NCBI GenBank assembly: GCA_012656075.1
Contig: JAAKBF010000368.1
Coordinates: 62,001-126,000, forward strand
DNA: 64,000 nt
Reading direction: 5' to 3'
DNA from: Phytophthora hibernalis
Taxonomy: Eukaryota > Oomycota > Peronosporomycetes > Peronosporales > Peronosporaceae
The notes beneath the pieces are model-generated. The model did no database searches. It was given only the letters and a program-made list of their open reading frames with translations, and was not told the origin of the DNA. Made by a program: the position numbers and the translations under genes. This document shows, one piece after another, positions 1-10,246 of the stretch. Each line of letters opens with the position of its first letter. Position 1 is the first letter of the stretch.

Positions 1-545
1 TGACGACCGCCACCACGACGCTGTTCGACGTCGGAATGGCGCCAGCGGCGAACACGTACTGGAGGACAAGTCGTACACGATGCAGAACCCCTGAAGAGAG
101 GCAAGAACGTGACATAGGGTCTTGAAGGCCAAGTTGAGAGCGGTGCGACTGCTAGAGCGGCTTCGTCGACCACGAAGCCACCGCAGCGGCGCTGATCGGC
201 TTCGACATTGAGACCAGCGGCAAGTACTTGTTGCAGGACGAGTTGAACGAGGTGACGAAGTTTCTGGAGAACGGCAAGAACGAGAAAAAGCGTGCCGAAG
301 ACCGATTGGAGATCTGCGCGACTGCTGGAGCGGCTTCGACAGCCACGAGGCCACCGCAGCGGCGGTGATCGGCGTCGGCGTGGATACCAGCGGCGAGCAC
401 GTATTGTTGGACGAGTCGTACGTGGTGCCAAACTTTCTGGAGAACGGCAAGAACGATAAATCGCGTGCCGAGGTTTGATTTCAGCCGTGCGCGACTGCTA
501 AAGTACCACGAGGCCACCGCAGCGGCGGCGATCGGCGTCAGCATG
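1..545. repeat. Left arm of a ~545-bp inverted repeat
   Basis: Position 1 pairs with 3871 and position 545 with about 3327. The sequence read by eye is nearly identical through the whole arm, including unit boundaries and degenerate positions. The arm may continue beyond the window start. The loop between arms is about 2.8 kb and holds the DOT1-like relic. Confidence 0.85.
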
Positions 546-940
546 GAGACCAGCGGTGTGCACGTGTTGCAGGACGAGTTGTACGAGGTGACAAAGTTTC
601 TGAAGAACGGCAAGGACGTAAACTACCGTGCCAAAGACCGATTTAAGAGCTGCGCGACTGCTGGAGCGGCTTCGAAGGCCACGAAGCCACCGCAGTGGTG
701 ACGAACGGCGTCAGCATGGAGACCAGCGGAAATCACGTGATGTAGGACGAGTTGTATATTGTGACGGAGTTTCTAGAGAAAGGCAAGGACGGTACATTGC
801 GTGCTGAAGACCGAGACCAGCGCGACTGCCGGAGCGGCCTTGGCGGCTACGAAGCCTCCGCAGCTGGGCTAATCGGGGTCGGCATGGCGGCAGTAGCAAG
901 CACATGTTGCAGGACGAGTTAAATGGTTCCGAATGTCCTG
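1..940 (+). pseudogene. Tandem ~168-bp units, decayed ankyrin-like repeat gene
   Basis: Related units recur with the landmark 'ccagcgg...gacgagttg...ggcaag' near 52, 212, 387, 551, 722 and 892, a spacing of 160-175 bp. The best preserved ones read GFDSHEATAAA, then TSG, then QDELYEVTKFLENGK, about 56 residues per unit. The order (G-H-E-A-x-A-A-A, later V-x-K-F-L-E-N-G) resembles two degenerate ankyrin repeats; this is inference. Indels and stops between units prevent one continuous reading frame, so it is probably a relic. The first 545 bp are repeated inverted at 3327-3871, and one more unit lies at 2065-2230 on the minus strand. The array is cut by the left edge of the window. Confidence 0.5.
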
Positions 941-1001
941 AAGATCGCCGATGTAGCGGTGGGTATTTGGTGCGGTAGGTGGAATTGACTGAGTAAGGTT
1001 G

Positions 1002-1899
1002 TTAAATGTATATTGTGGGGGTAAAGACTAGAAATGAATTGGGGAGTAATGATAAGCAGTGTGAGACTTGGCGGACCATGATACTGAAACCGGAATGGTT
1101 TGAACAAGTTGCCACCGTGAAAAACACGCGTTGACATCCGTTGCGATGGCGGGGACAGATACTTTCCATAACTATCACGTGTTTGAAGCGGGGTAATTCT
1201 GCTGCAATGTCTTCAAGAGCAACGGAACTTGTAGGATCAAACACGATATTGTTGGCGAAGAGAACAGAAGTTCGCTCGATTCTGGCGTTGGTTGCCGCGC
1301 TCAGGTTTCTAATATCATCCTTGGAAATTAAACCTTGTTCAAGCTTGGATAATTCGAGACTTCCTCGCAAATCAATTTCTCCGACATCTCCGCCAAGTTG
1401 GCTTGAAACTCAACTCCTAAACATATCTTCACGCTCGTTTCCATCGCAACCTGTGCAACAACTTTGCCGATACCAGAGCCAATGTCGACGAAAATGTCCG
1501 TACTAGAAAGGGGTGGAATTGCAGCAAGCACGGCCGATACACCGGCAGTAGAAATTTCTCCAGCATGACAGTCTGGCGATTGAACTGGGTGGGCTAATAC
1601 CGAGGAGAATATCATGGCCATCACGTCTTGGACATTATCAACGGTCTGGGGGTAGTTGCTTGGACACGATGCTGTCTCGGGGTGCTTTGGTTCGTGTGAA
1701 AACGTGCTGGAAAATGATCCAGGCTCGTGCCGTATGTTCGCTTCAATGTCTTAAGCCGGATCTGAAGCTGCCGCTGGGTCTTCCCACAGAAAGGCATGCC
1801 CAGCCACACCTTGTACCAGGAAATCTTGTGTCCAGCGTCGACCTGAGATTTTGCAAGCCGATACAGCAACCGGTCCTCATCATCCAAGAAGTCTGCCAT
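1002..1899 (-). pseudogene. SANT/Myb-like + DOT1-like methyltransferase relic
   Basis: Reading the minus strand from an ATG at 1899, the first segment (ADFLDDEDRLLYRLAK, later SGKT-like 'GKTQRQLQIRLKTLK') resembles a SANT/Myb-type domain. A second frame (about 1660-1328) carries the SAM-binding motif DIGSGIGKVVAQVA followed by GVE. A third frame (1370-1002) has FANNIVFDP and HVIVMES, as in DOT1-family H3K79 methyltransferases. Both frame changes, near 1650 and 1370, behave as loss of one base. The domain order is coherent, so this was a single gene for a chromatin-modifying methyltransferase. In its present form it cannot make a full protein, unless the breaks are consensus errors. Confidence 0.7.
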
Positions 1900-2064
1900 A
1901 TAACTTGATAGTCTTATACTAGACAAAAGATATTTGGTCCACAAAGACATATTTATGGAGTGCGCCCTTTCACATCATCCTCCTACGAACGATTCGAGAA
2001 GTTGTTACCCTAACGAATATTACACTCCAGTAATCGCGCGGGTCTAAACTCCGTCTTCGACACG

Positions 2065-2230
2065 CTATGTCACGTTCTTGCCGCTCTCCAGAAAGTTTGT
2101 CACCTCGTACAACTCGTCCTGCGGCACGCGCTTGCCGCTGGGCACCATGCCGACGCCGATTGCCGCTGCTGCGGTGGCCTCGTGGCTGTCGAAGCCACCC
2201 CAGCAGTCGAGCTGGCCTTGTAGTCGTTGA
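2065..2230 (-). pseudogene. Single ankyrin-like repeat unit, inverted
   Basis: One copy of the same ~168-bp unit found at 1-940, here on the minus strand: GFDSHEATAAAA, then PSG, then QDELYEVTNFLESGK. It sits alone between the DOT1 relic and the right arm of the inverted repeat. Confidence 0.6.
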
Positions 2231-2394
2231 TGTGACTTCAACAGCAGGAATGTCGGCTGGTCGGTCGTCGGTCGGCTTGGCGACTCAATTATCTGCCAAC
2301 AAGACCGCGACCCACTAGGGAAAGCGAAGTGATAGGCTAATAATGCCCGGGGCCTCGTTTTAGCTGGGTGGAAATTCGTCTGGGTGGCGAGCAT

Positions 2395-2421
2395 GTGCTG
2401 ATCACACAGTGTGATCAGCAC
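2395..2421. repeat. 27-bp perfect palindrome
   Basis: Thirteen-base arms GTGCTGATCACAC and GTGTGATCAGCAC flank a single central A. Purpose unknown; it lies just before a pair of direct repeats. Confidence 0.8.
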
Positions 2422-2445
2422 TCGTGATCAACACTCTCGCAGGGG

Positions 2446-2690
2446 TTTTTTCAATTTCCTCACTTGATCCAATCAAACTGGATTCCGAGGACTTTGAGCG
2501 GTGATTGGATGATCTGGTTGAAGTGATCAGGTTGAAGTGGTCAAGGTTTCGCGCCACATCAAACTCAGTCTGCGCCAAGCTTTTTCCGATGTCCTGGCTT
2601 GATCCAATCAAACTGGATTCCGAGAATTCTAAGAGATGATTGGCTGATGTGGTTGAAGAGCCCACCACTTCAAGGTGAAATGGTCATAAT
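2446..2690. repeat. Two direct repeats, period ~135 bp
   Basis: The segment starting near 2463 (CTTGATCCAATCAAACTGG) recurs at 2598, followed in both by GATTCCGAG and a GATTGG..GATGTGGTTGAAG-like stretch. The copies are diverged. No coding capacity was recognised here or in 2690-3326. Confidence 0.7.
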
Positions 2691-3326
2691 TTGCGCCTCA
2701 CGTCGCGCCAAACCAAACTCAAACCTCATTTCCGGTTTTGCCCGCATCCGCTCACCTCTCGCTACCAACCAAGCGTTCCCTCGGTCGCCCGCCCAGTATC
2801 CTGTCCAGCTGCCCGCCAAAGCTATGGAATGCCGCTCAACGCGCCATCCACGCTCAACATCACAATGGATATCCAGTGCCGTCCGTAACGACCCTGCACC
2901 CTCCGCCGTCTGCTTCTGTACCACTACGACGGATCACCGGTACGCGCCATGATGACCAGCATCGCTCGCAGCCTTCCTGACAGCTCGATCGTGCTACCGG
3001 TTTCCCTTTGAGGTGACCCCTGGTTTTCGGTGCCATCCCCGCAGCCGTAATTATCCCCGGATACGCCAAGCACCATGTCAAGGCCCCGTAATCGCTAGCG
3101 CAGCGACCCTTTTCCTCGATCTGCTGAAGATCCCAAATTGCTTCCATCGCCCATCGTGGACAGGCACGCACGACGCATCCATACAAACTGTTGGGAGCCA
3201 TACGACCGATAATCAGCAACGCTCCTACTACAGCAGTGACCATATATTATTCGAAATCAGGCCACGAGCGGTCAATCTACACCTCACCTGGACCGACGCC
3301 TATTCACGCAACTGACATCTGGGCGC
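2691..3326. other. No gene recognised
   Basis: Several short open frames exist on both strands, but none has recognisable domains or a coherent start. This is the remaining part of the loop between the inverted repeat arms. Confidence 0.5.
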
Positions 3327-3871
3327 CATGCCGACACCGATTGCCGCCGCTGCGGTGGCCTCGTGGTACTTTAGCAGTCGCGCACGGCTGAAATCAAACC
3401 TCGGCACGCGATTTATCGTTCTTGCCGTTCTCCAGAAAGTTTGGCACCACGTACGACTCGTCCAACAATACGTGCTCGCCGCTGGTATCCACGCCGACGC
3501 CGATCACCGCCGCTGCGGTGGCCTCGTGGCTGTCGAAGCCGCTCCAGCAGTCGCGCAGATCTCCAATCGGTCTTCGGCACGCTTTTTCTCGTTCTTGCCG
3601 TTCTCCAGAAACTTCGTCACCTCGTTCAACTCGTCCTGCAACAAGTACTTGCCGCTGGTCTCAATGTCGAAGCCGATCAGCGCCGCTGCGGTGGCCTCGT
3701 GGTCGACGAAGCCGCTCCAGCAGTCGCACCGCTCTCAACTTGGACTTCAAGACCCTATGTCACGTTCTTGCCTCTCTTCAGGGGTTCTGCATCGTGTACG
3801 ACTTGTCCTCCAGTACGTGTTCGCCGCTGGCGCCATTCCGACGTCGAACAGCGTCGTGGTGGCGGTCGTCA
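3327..3871. repeat. Right arm of the ~545-bp inverted repeat
   Basis: Reverse complement of 1-545, carrying the same ankyrin-like units on the minus strand. Homology to the repeat family fades towards about 3950. Confidence 0.85.
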
Positions 3872-3949
3872 AAGCCGCCCCAGCAGTCACGCTGGCCTAA
3901 ATATGATCCTCGGCGATGCTATGCGGCTTGTTGCCGCTCTTCGGTACAA

Positions 3950-4730
3950 CTAGTCGCTGGGCTGTGGCTTTGTGACAAAGGCGCCCCCGTAGCGGTGACA
4001 GAAACCTGCCGAACTTCGGTCTTCTATGCTGGGTTTCTTTACTTCGGGCACCTCACCACCTCGGCGTGGCAGCCATGCACTTAGTTGTAGTTGGTCGCTA
4101 AACAGAAGAACACATAGGCTCAGTAATATAACACTTGCCACGTTTGTGGTGCTCTTACTAAGTAGTAGATCTTGTTTCCTCTCTGCGCGCAAATTGTTGC
4201 CCAGGTTTCTCAATCTGTCGGTCGCACGGTTTCGGTGCGCTCAAATTGTAGTTGATCTTGTACAGCAGATACCAAGTGGTGTGCGATGACACCACCACAA
4301 CCTGGGGCTCTAGCACATGTGGACCGTGCGCAAGCCGTCCCCGTGGACGAGAACTGAACAACGTCGCCCTACAGACCGGCCAGTGCATCGTGTAGTCTGT
4401 ATCCAGCCAAGTGATTCGCAGGAGCAGATACAAGTAGTAAAGTCTCGGATGGGTGCAAAATCATACAGACCAGAGCATGTTCGGTCTCGATCTTTGCGGC
4501 ATACATTGCCAAAGATATTCGCTCCACATCCGATTCTTCGTTTTGTGGTGCTTTTGGTGGCTTCTTGCATTGCCAGACTTTTCACGGGACAATGTCGAGT
4601 TCGACCACGAAGCAGACGCATCGTCAAGATAGCAACAGTGGTGATGTTCAACCAAAACGACGGAGAACAACACGTGGATCAGCAACAAATGTGAAGCCAC
4701 CGATAGGTACGAGTGACAGCTGCATTTCCC
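3950..4730. other. No gene recognised upstream of piggyBac
   Basis: Open frames here lack recognisable motifs. The 5' end of the piggyBac element should fall in or before this stretch, but no convincing terminal inverted repeat next to a TTAA site was found by eye. Confidence 0.4.
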
Positions 4731-6237
4731 TACCTTGAAGGTGCCTAGGGCTGCTGACATTTTGAAATCCTGTACAGCGTACGATCGAGAAGAATTCAAG
4801 TGTGCTTGGCGACTTCTTTGTCGCGAAAAATGGTTTTCAAGGCCACCGCGTGGGTTACTAAGTGATCAGTACCGCTATGTACCGCCTGGTGGTGATCCAG
4901 ACGGAGTAGCAGGCGTCGACTACTTTTGGGTGAGCATGCACTGGTTGAGGAATACAACAAGATTTTTGGTGCCGTCAGCCAAACACGCAATATTGTCGAG
5001 ATGGATGTCGAAGCAGGAGAGGCAGGGGCAGTTACGATGAATGTGGATAGTGGTGAAGATGCTGCTATAGAGGACTGTGTAGCGCCGAAGAAAGAGGGAC
5101 CTGGTGAAATTACAAGGTGTGCTGTTTGCTCCTTGGAATGTTCGAAAGACGGAACATGCATGAGCTGCAACAAATTCATGCAATATTTCTGCTCCCACGA
5201 GGTGTGCATCGCTGTGAAAGTTTACGATGCGGAAGGGAACCGTATCGAGGATTTTGGTGACAGTTGTTTTTGCAGTAGGAAGTGTTTTGTCAATGCTACT
5301 TCTGCTTTCGATGAGCCGCGCTCCACACAAAGTTTTGCGGTGTCATACTCCAACGTAACATGCGGCGTAATGGATAATGTACCAGCAAATCGAGTGTCTG
5401 CAAAGAGAACGACGGCAAGTGAACCGAAGAAGCGGGCGAGTGCAGCAGCAAAGAAAGCAGCATCGACTTCGAGTGGCAGGCCAAAGAAAGCTCGCACACC
5501 TGGCTCAACGGCAAAGCAGACCAAAACTGCTAAGGCGACACCCAAGAAACCGAGTAAACTGGCCGCTATAAAAGCTGAAATGCTCCTTAGAGCTCGAGAA
5601 TCGGCAGCCAAGTTTATTGATGCTAATGTTGCTTTTTGCCAGCTCAAGAAGATTGGATGCCGAAAAGGTTATATCCTGACGTTGGCGCGGCATATCTGAT
5701 TGGAGTGATGACACGCTACCACATTGACAGTGTGGCAAGAGCTAACAAAATCGGCGTTCCTGTCGCAAAATTCCAGATTCAATGGACGAACACGTCGTTT
5801 CAAACCAAGGACCACGTCCACAACATCTTAGAAGAGGGCCTAGTTCGTGGAATTCGGCAATTTGTGCAGCTACAGAAGAATAAACCACAGTTTGCGGAGA
5901 CCTGGATGTCGCTTTGCAATATGGTCCCGCAACTGTCGAACATACCTGCTCTGACTGACGACTTCGAAGAAATCGATGAGCACGGATACAAGGAGTGGTC
6001 CAATTTCCGTGGGCAGAAAGAGTTTCAAATCGCTATGAGCCCACCTGAAGTTGAAGCAATTGAATCGATGCACTTTGACCCCGACGAATCAATTGGACAG
6101 CCTCCTGGACTTTTGTGCACCCTGATGGGTCTGTGCTAACGAAAGTGAAAGACGAGAGCAGGCATCTTTTTGAAGACTCGGCAACTTCCAGCTTTTTCGC
6201 TTTTATTCCACTAGCGTTTTGGAGTCAAGTTGTGGGT

Positions 6238-6270
6238 TTGTACACAATCACATACCGAGCATACTATGAG
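6238..6270. repeat. 33-bp inverted copy of piggyBac catalytic region (left)
   Basis: Perfect reverse complement of 6650-6682. Inside the N-terminal transposase segment it replaces expected protein sequence with the antisense reading of the catalytic segment, which suggests a templated insertion. Confidence 0.9.
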
Positions 6271-6649
6271 GTTTTCACAAACGAGTATGCCGCTGACGGG
6301 GCAACCCATCGCCAAAGGATGTCGTCTTGGACGAGATGATGGCGTTTTTGGGGATCTTGTGGTATATGACACTGTTTGACAAGGGCGAAATGCTGAACTA
6401 CTGGAGGGACAACGAGGAGGCATCTATTTTCCCGGGTGCGAGCTCTACCAGTCTGGATGCATTTATGAGCTGGAACAGGTTCATCTACATTCGGAAGAAT
6501 TTGAGCTTCCTCTCGTGTCACCGTCGCCGATATTGAAAAGACCCCGCTGCGCGAATTCGGCCGCTAATTAGTATACTCAAGTCGCGATGTCGTCGGTATG
6601 TAGCTGTTGGTCGCAACGTTGCTGTTGATGAAGCAAGCATCGCGTGTCG

Positions 6650-6682
6650 CTCATAGTATGCTCGGTATGTGATTGTGTACAA
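6650..6682. repeat. 33-bp inverted repeat partner (right)
   Basis: This copy is in its natural place: its plus reading lies between the first catalytic aspartate and YNPRKSTGK of the transposase. The copy at 6238-6270 is therefore probably the derived one. Confidence 0.9.
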
Positions 6683-8039
6683 CCCCAGAAAATCAACGGG
6701 TAAGTACCATTTCAAACTGTACGTATGCTGCTGCTCGACATCCTGGTTTGTTCTCAGCTTCAAGTTACATTGCTCTAGCGTATTGGAAGACCGATTGAGT
6801 GGAGTCGTTCCAGATACAGAGATTGCACAGCTTGCAGAGCTCACCAAGGAGTCATAAGAGATCAGATCGCATGTAATCGAGGTTACATCGCTACTAAAAG
6901 GATCCCGGCGAATTGTCAACACCGACAATTTTATACGTCTTGCTTGCTTTTGGAAAGCCTCCGTTCGATAGGATTGTACGACCGAGGAACGGTTCGAACG
7001 GCAAGCAAGCATTTTCCGCACTTCACAATGATCAAGCCCGGAGAATCCAAGCCGAGAGGTTACATGATGCAGAGCGTATGCTTAGAGCAGCATAGTGTAG
7101 CTGCTAGCTGGGTGGATGGCTCCATTGTGAATGTCGTCTCTAACGCTGACGCATCCACTTCGTCCACAATATATCGTCGTATTAGCCAAAACAAGGTCGC
7201 GTTCGAAGCCCCAACATGCATCGGCGAATACAACTCCGCCACGCAAGGGGTCGACAGACACGACCAACTTCGCGGGCGATTCTCGTTAGCCAATGGACAC
7301 TCTTTCCAGAAGTGGCACAAGAAGTTGGCCCTAGCAATGGTTGATATTGCCAGGTGCAATGCGTACGTCTGTCACGAACTCGTACGTGGTAGAGCGCCTA
7401 GTGAATTTCCTGATCCGCACCATGCCACTGGAGATTGCTCTAAGTCAAAAGGCCGCGACAACCATAGAGCGTTTGTAATTTCATTCGTCCGAGAATTTCT
7501 TCACAGTGACTGGAAGAAGTGCATCATTGAAAATGAGAATGGCATGTTGTACGCAAATGACTCAAGTCCAATTACTGTTACCGCAGAAGAACCGGCAACC
7601 GTCCAAGTAGCACTTGTTGACCAACCGCAGGCGTGTGTGGCAAAAGAGTCTTGGGTAGTGCTGAAAGAAAGAAGTCGTTCAATGCGGAAATGCACAGTGT
7701 ACAAATTTGAAGGCAGAGATGCAACCGAGAAGACAGATTTCTGTGAAACAGACCGGGTTGCATTGTGCAAACGTACATATCCAGCCGATCCTTCGAAGCC
7801 GCACCTGTGTCAGCAAGAAGGCTGGACATGCTGGCAAAAGTATCACTCATTCTACTTCCCGAAGCAAGTCTACACAGCCGACGGAAACTTACGAAGAGCG
7901 TCCTCAATACATAAAGCACAATCGGATGCTTTGAAGGAGCGTAAAAGTCGTCGCAGCACAACTAACACCGACGTAGGCACATCTGCGAGCTAATGCGCAC
8001 TGTCGACGAAGTTAGCAAACTCTGAATCAACTTGGTTTG

Positions 8040-8663
8040 CTTTCAGATCAATCCCAACCTTTATTACGTCTTTATCACACAGCCGAATCATTCTCGCCCG
8101 TGCCACCTTCCTAGCAGCCGCCACGTCCACTATACATTCTCCCTCTCGAGCTGCTCGAGGTGCTCGGGCACGCCCAGGACGTCCTCGCTGTTGTAGTAGA
8201 CTTCTTCGTCCTACACGTCGCCACCACCCTTGGGTTGCACGATCTAGTGAAGAAGCTGAACCGCAGCTTCTATTATAGTTGTCCACGAGGCAGCTGGAGC
8301 GTTTCTCGAGGTGGAGCAGCTCGTCATCACGCACGGTGTCGGCCCTGTGGACGAGCTGCTTCTCGAGCTCCTCCGTCTTCCTCTGCAGATGGGCGCCGAG
8401 CGCCACCAGAGCGCCAGATACTTACACAGCACGCCGCGGCGTTGCTGGCCCTCGAGCGGCTGGATGATTTGCCTCTGGTTCTCGCGGATACGCACGGCGC
8501 GGCGATTCGCTCGGTCCGCCATCGTCTGCAGTTGCACCAGCTCTGGATGCGGCTCGGCGGCTACATTGGCTTCAGAAGAGAAGATGTCCGTGCTCTTGAT
8601 GCTCGATAGGCAGGTCACCTCGTTTTTCACCTCCTCGAAGCGGCGGTAGAGTCTGCGGTCCAC
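8040..8663 (-). pseudogene. Coiled-coil protein fragment, unrecognised
   Basis: Minus-strand reading from 8663 starts MDRRLYRRFEEVKNEV and continues through a charged helical stretch (MADRANRRAVRIRENQRQ). Near 8400 the sense shifts frame to LQRKTEELEKQLVHRAD, and later to YYNSEDVLGVPEHLEQLE. The sequence is rich in Glu, Arg and Leu and looks like a coiled coil. No family was recognised. It abuts the 3' end of the piggyBac gene and is probably a truncated host gene. Confidence 0.4.
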
Positions 8664-8999
8664 GGCTTAGTGGTCCACGGCGAGTCTTTATGTAGGACGC
8701 CACCATGTTCTCCACAGAATGCAATTTTCCTAGTGAAGAGATCCATGGTACTCGTCTTACTGAGATTTTCCATGTGTCAGCTCCGCTGGCTGGCGATTTT
8801 GGACGAATGACATCGCTGCAGCAAAATAATACCTCATGTATCTTGGAAGGAAAATGCCCGAAAACCTCCTATCTCCAATATAATTTTGGCGTTAACCTGT
8901 GAGACGGGATAATTCTCAAGGGTACATTATGGCGTTTGACTTGACATTTGTAAGCTGAGGCTTAATATAGACTTGTATGGGTATAACGATAGGGTTAAC

Positions 9000-9330
9000 G
9001 CAAGTGTGTGTCATCAGATGTTTACTGCCACCCAGAGCCCATTCAACGCAGCTACTGCTTCTCCTCCCTCCACGTCTTACTGACGCTCGCTGCTGAGATA
9101 TAGTGCGAGCCAAGGGAACCTGATTGCCTGCAACTCGAATGTTCGAGAATGGTTCCACTCTGGTCATCAAATTTACACTGCGCGACGTATGTTGATGCCG
9201 AAACCTAGGAAAAGGGAACTGCAGCCCACCGAGAGTCCGCGAGTCTCTTTCAGCCAAAAGTGCCAGTCACGCCCGATTCGAGCTGATGGAGAAGGTTCGT
9301 GAGCAGTAAAAAGATGCTTAACAGGGGGTT
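9000..9330 (+). pseudogene. Decayed copy of the small gene at 15924-16211
   Basis: Aligns with 15924-16211 (shared 'attcaacgcagct', 'ggttccactctggtcatcaaa', 'ttcgagctgat.gagaaggttcgtgag'), but the start region and central frame are destroyed by substitutions and deletions. The final codons are followed by a stop at the same place. Confidence 0.5.
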
Positions 9331-10246
9331 ATTCTTGTGCTGACTCTGTGTTTTGTGTGTTTGATGTCTTCTACAGAATGCTGTTGTGCAGGAATGCTGA
9401 CTTCACTGGTACTCTGCTGCCGCTACGGAAGGCTCAGACTCCAACAACTTCCAGTACAGCAACCTAAAACTTCAACAACGAAGTCACATTTCGAGGTGGA
9501 CAGGTGGTCTCATTTCGGTGTGCTCGATGGAGTTTAATGATCTCGCGTCATCATTGGAGTGGCGAATAGTGCGTTTGAATTGTGTTACAATGCCGTGCCA
9601 GTGGATCTGCGTTGTAAAGATACTCGAATTGCTGAGAATACCGCAGCTCCTTCCCTCAAGAGCATGAGCTGAATCAATGGATGGATCACAGATTTCGCGT
9701 GTACTGCTGTTTTGTTGAGCCAGACTTGACAAGAAATGCATCTGATGGCACTGGGTACATGTACCGGTCGGTACTCATTGACCTTGGAGAAAAATTCGAG
9801 GCAGATTTGGCATCTTTCCACGTGTTCTTGGTTCTGAGTAGGGACGTGAACGCTGAAAACCGGTCATGACACTCGAGGAATGATTTATCGTGCGAATGGG
9901 GAGGATATAAAATGTATTTCAGTGGGAACTGTTAACTTCCAACTCCTTGACACAAATCTCAGACGGAAAGACGACAGTGAGTGGACCCTTTTGGTAGAAA
10001 CAGCCAAACGGCCGAATTATTCCCGTCCTCAAAGACAGCGCAGTTTTGACGGTGTTTCGAGTGCTACGCCATCTATGTACGAAATCCACGGCTATGAATC
10101 TCAATTTGTTGCTCGAATTCCGAGATGTTCCAGCTGTACGGATCAAGGTGGAACCGCTACGAAGCCGCCTTGAACTTCTAGCTGCGGTGCCCACTGGAGC
10201 TCTCTAAACACGACGGATCGAGTCGCGACTGACATATCCTCGAGTT

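Larger units (their letters stand above)
4735..7993 (+). pseudogene. piggyBac-type transposase, frame-broken
   Basis: One transposase is spread over several frames. 4735-5699: N-terminal part with a Cys-rich patch (CAVCSLECSKDGTCMSC) and a Lys/Ala-rich basic tract. 5636-6139: region with KFQIQWTNTSF. 6115-6536: start of the piggyBac domain (LFEDSATSSFFAF, MAFLGILWYMTLFDK). 6585-6860: the first catalytic aspartate in AVDEASIACRS and then YNPRKSTGKYHFKLY. About 6915: the third aspartate in NTDNF. 6944-7993: GRFSLANGHSFQKWHKK and a Cys-rich tail. An in-frame TAG lies at 6654-6656. Every frame change behaves as a one-base loss, one of them at a T run (6929-6932). No terminal repeats were identified. 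Confidence 0.8.

Noticed and set aside
3422..4084. Long plus-strand frames in the right inverted arm
   Set aside because: The repeat units read sensibly only on the opposite strand; the plus frames are Arg/Ser-rich shadows of GC-rich repeats.
4310..4700. Open frames before piggyBac as an extra gene
   Set aside because: Overlapping frames on both strands without motifs; probably the 5' part of the element.
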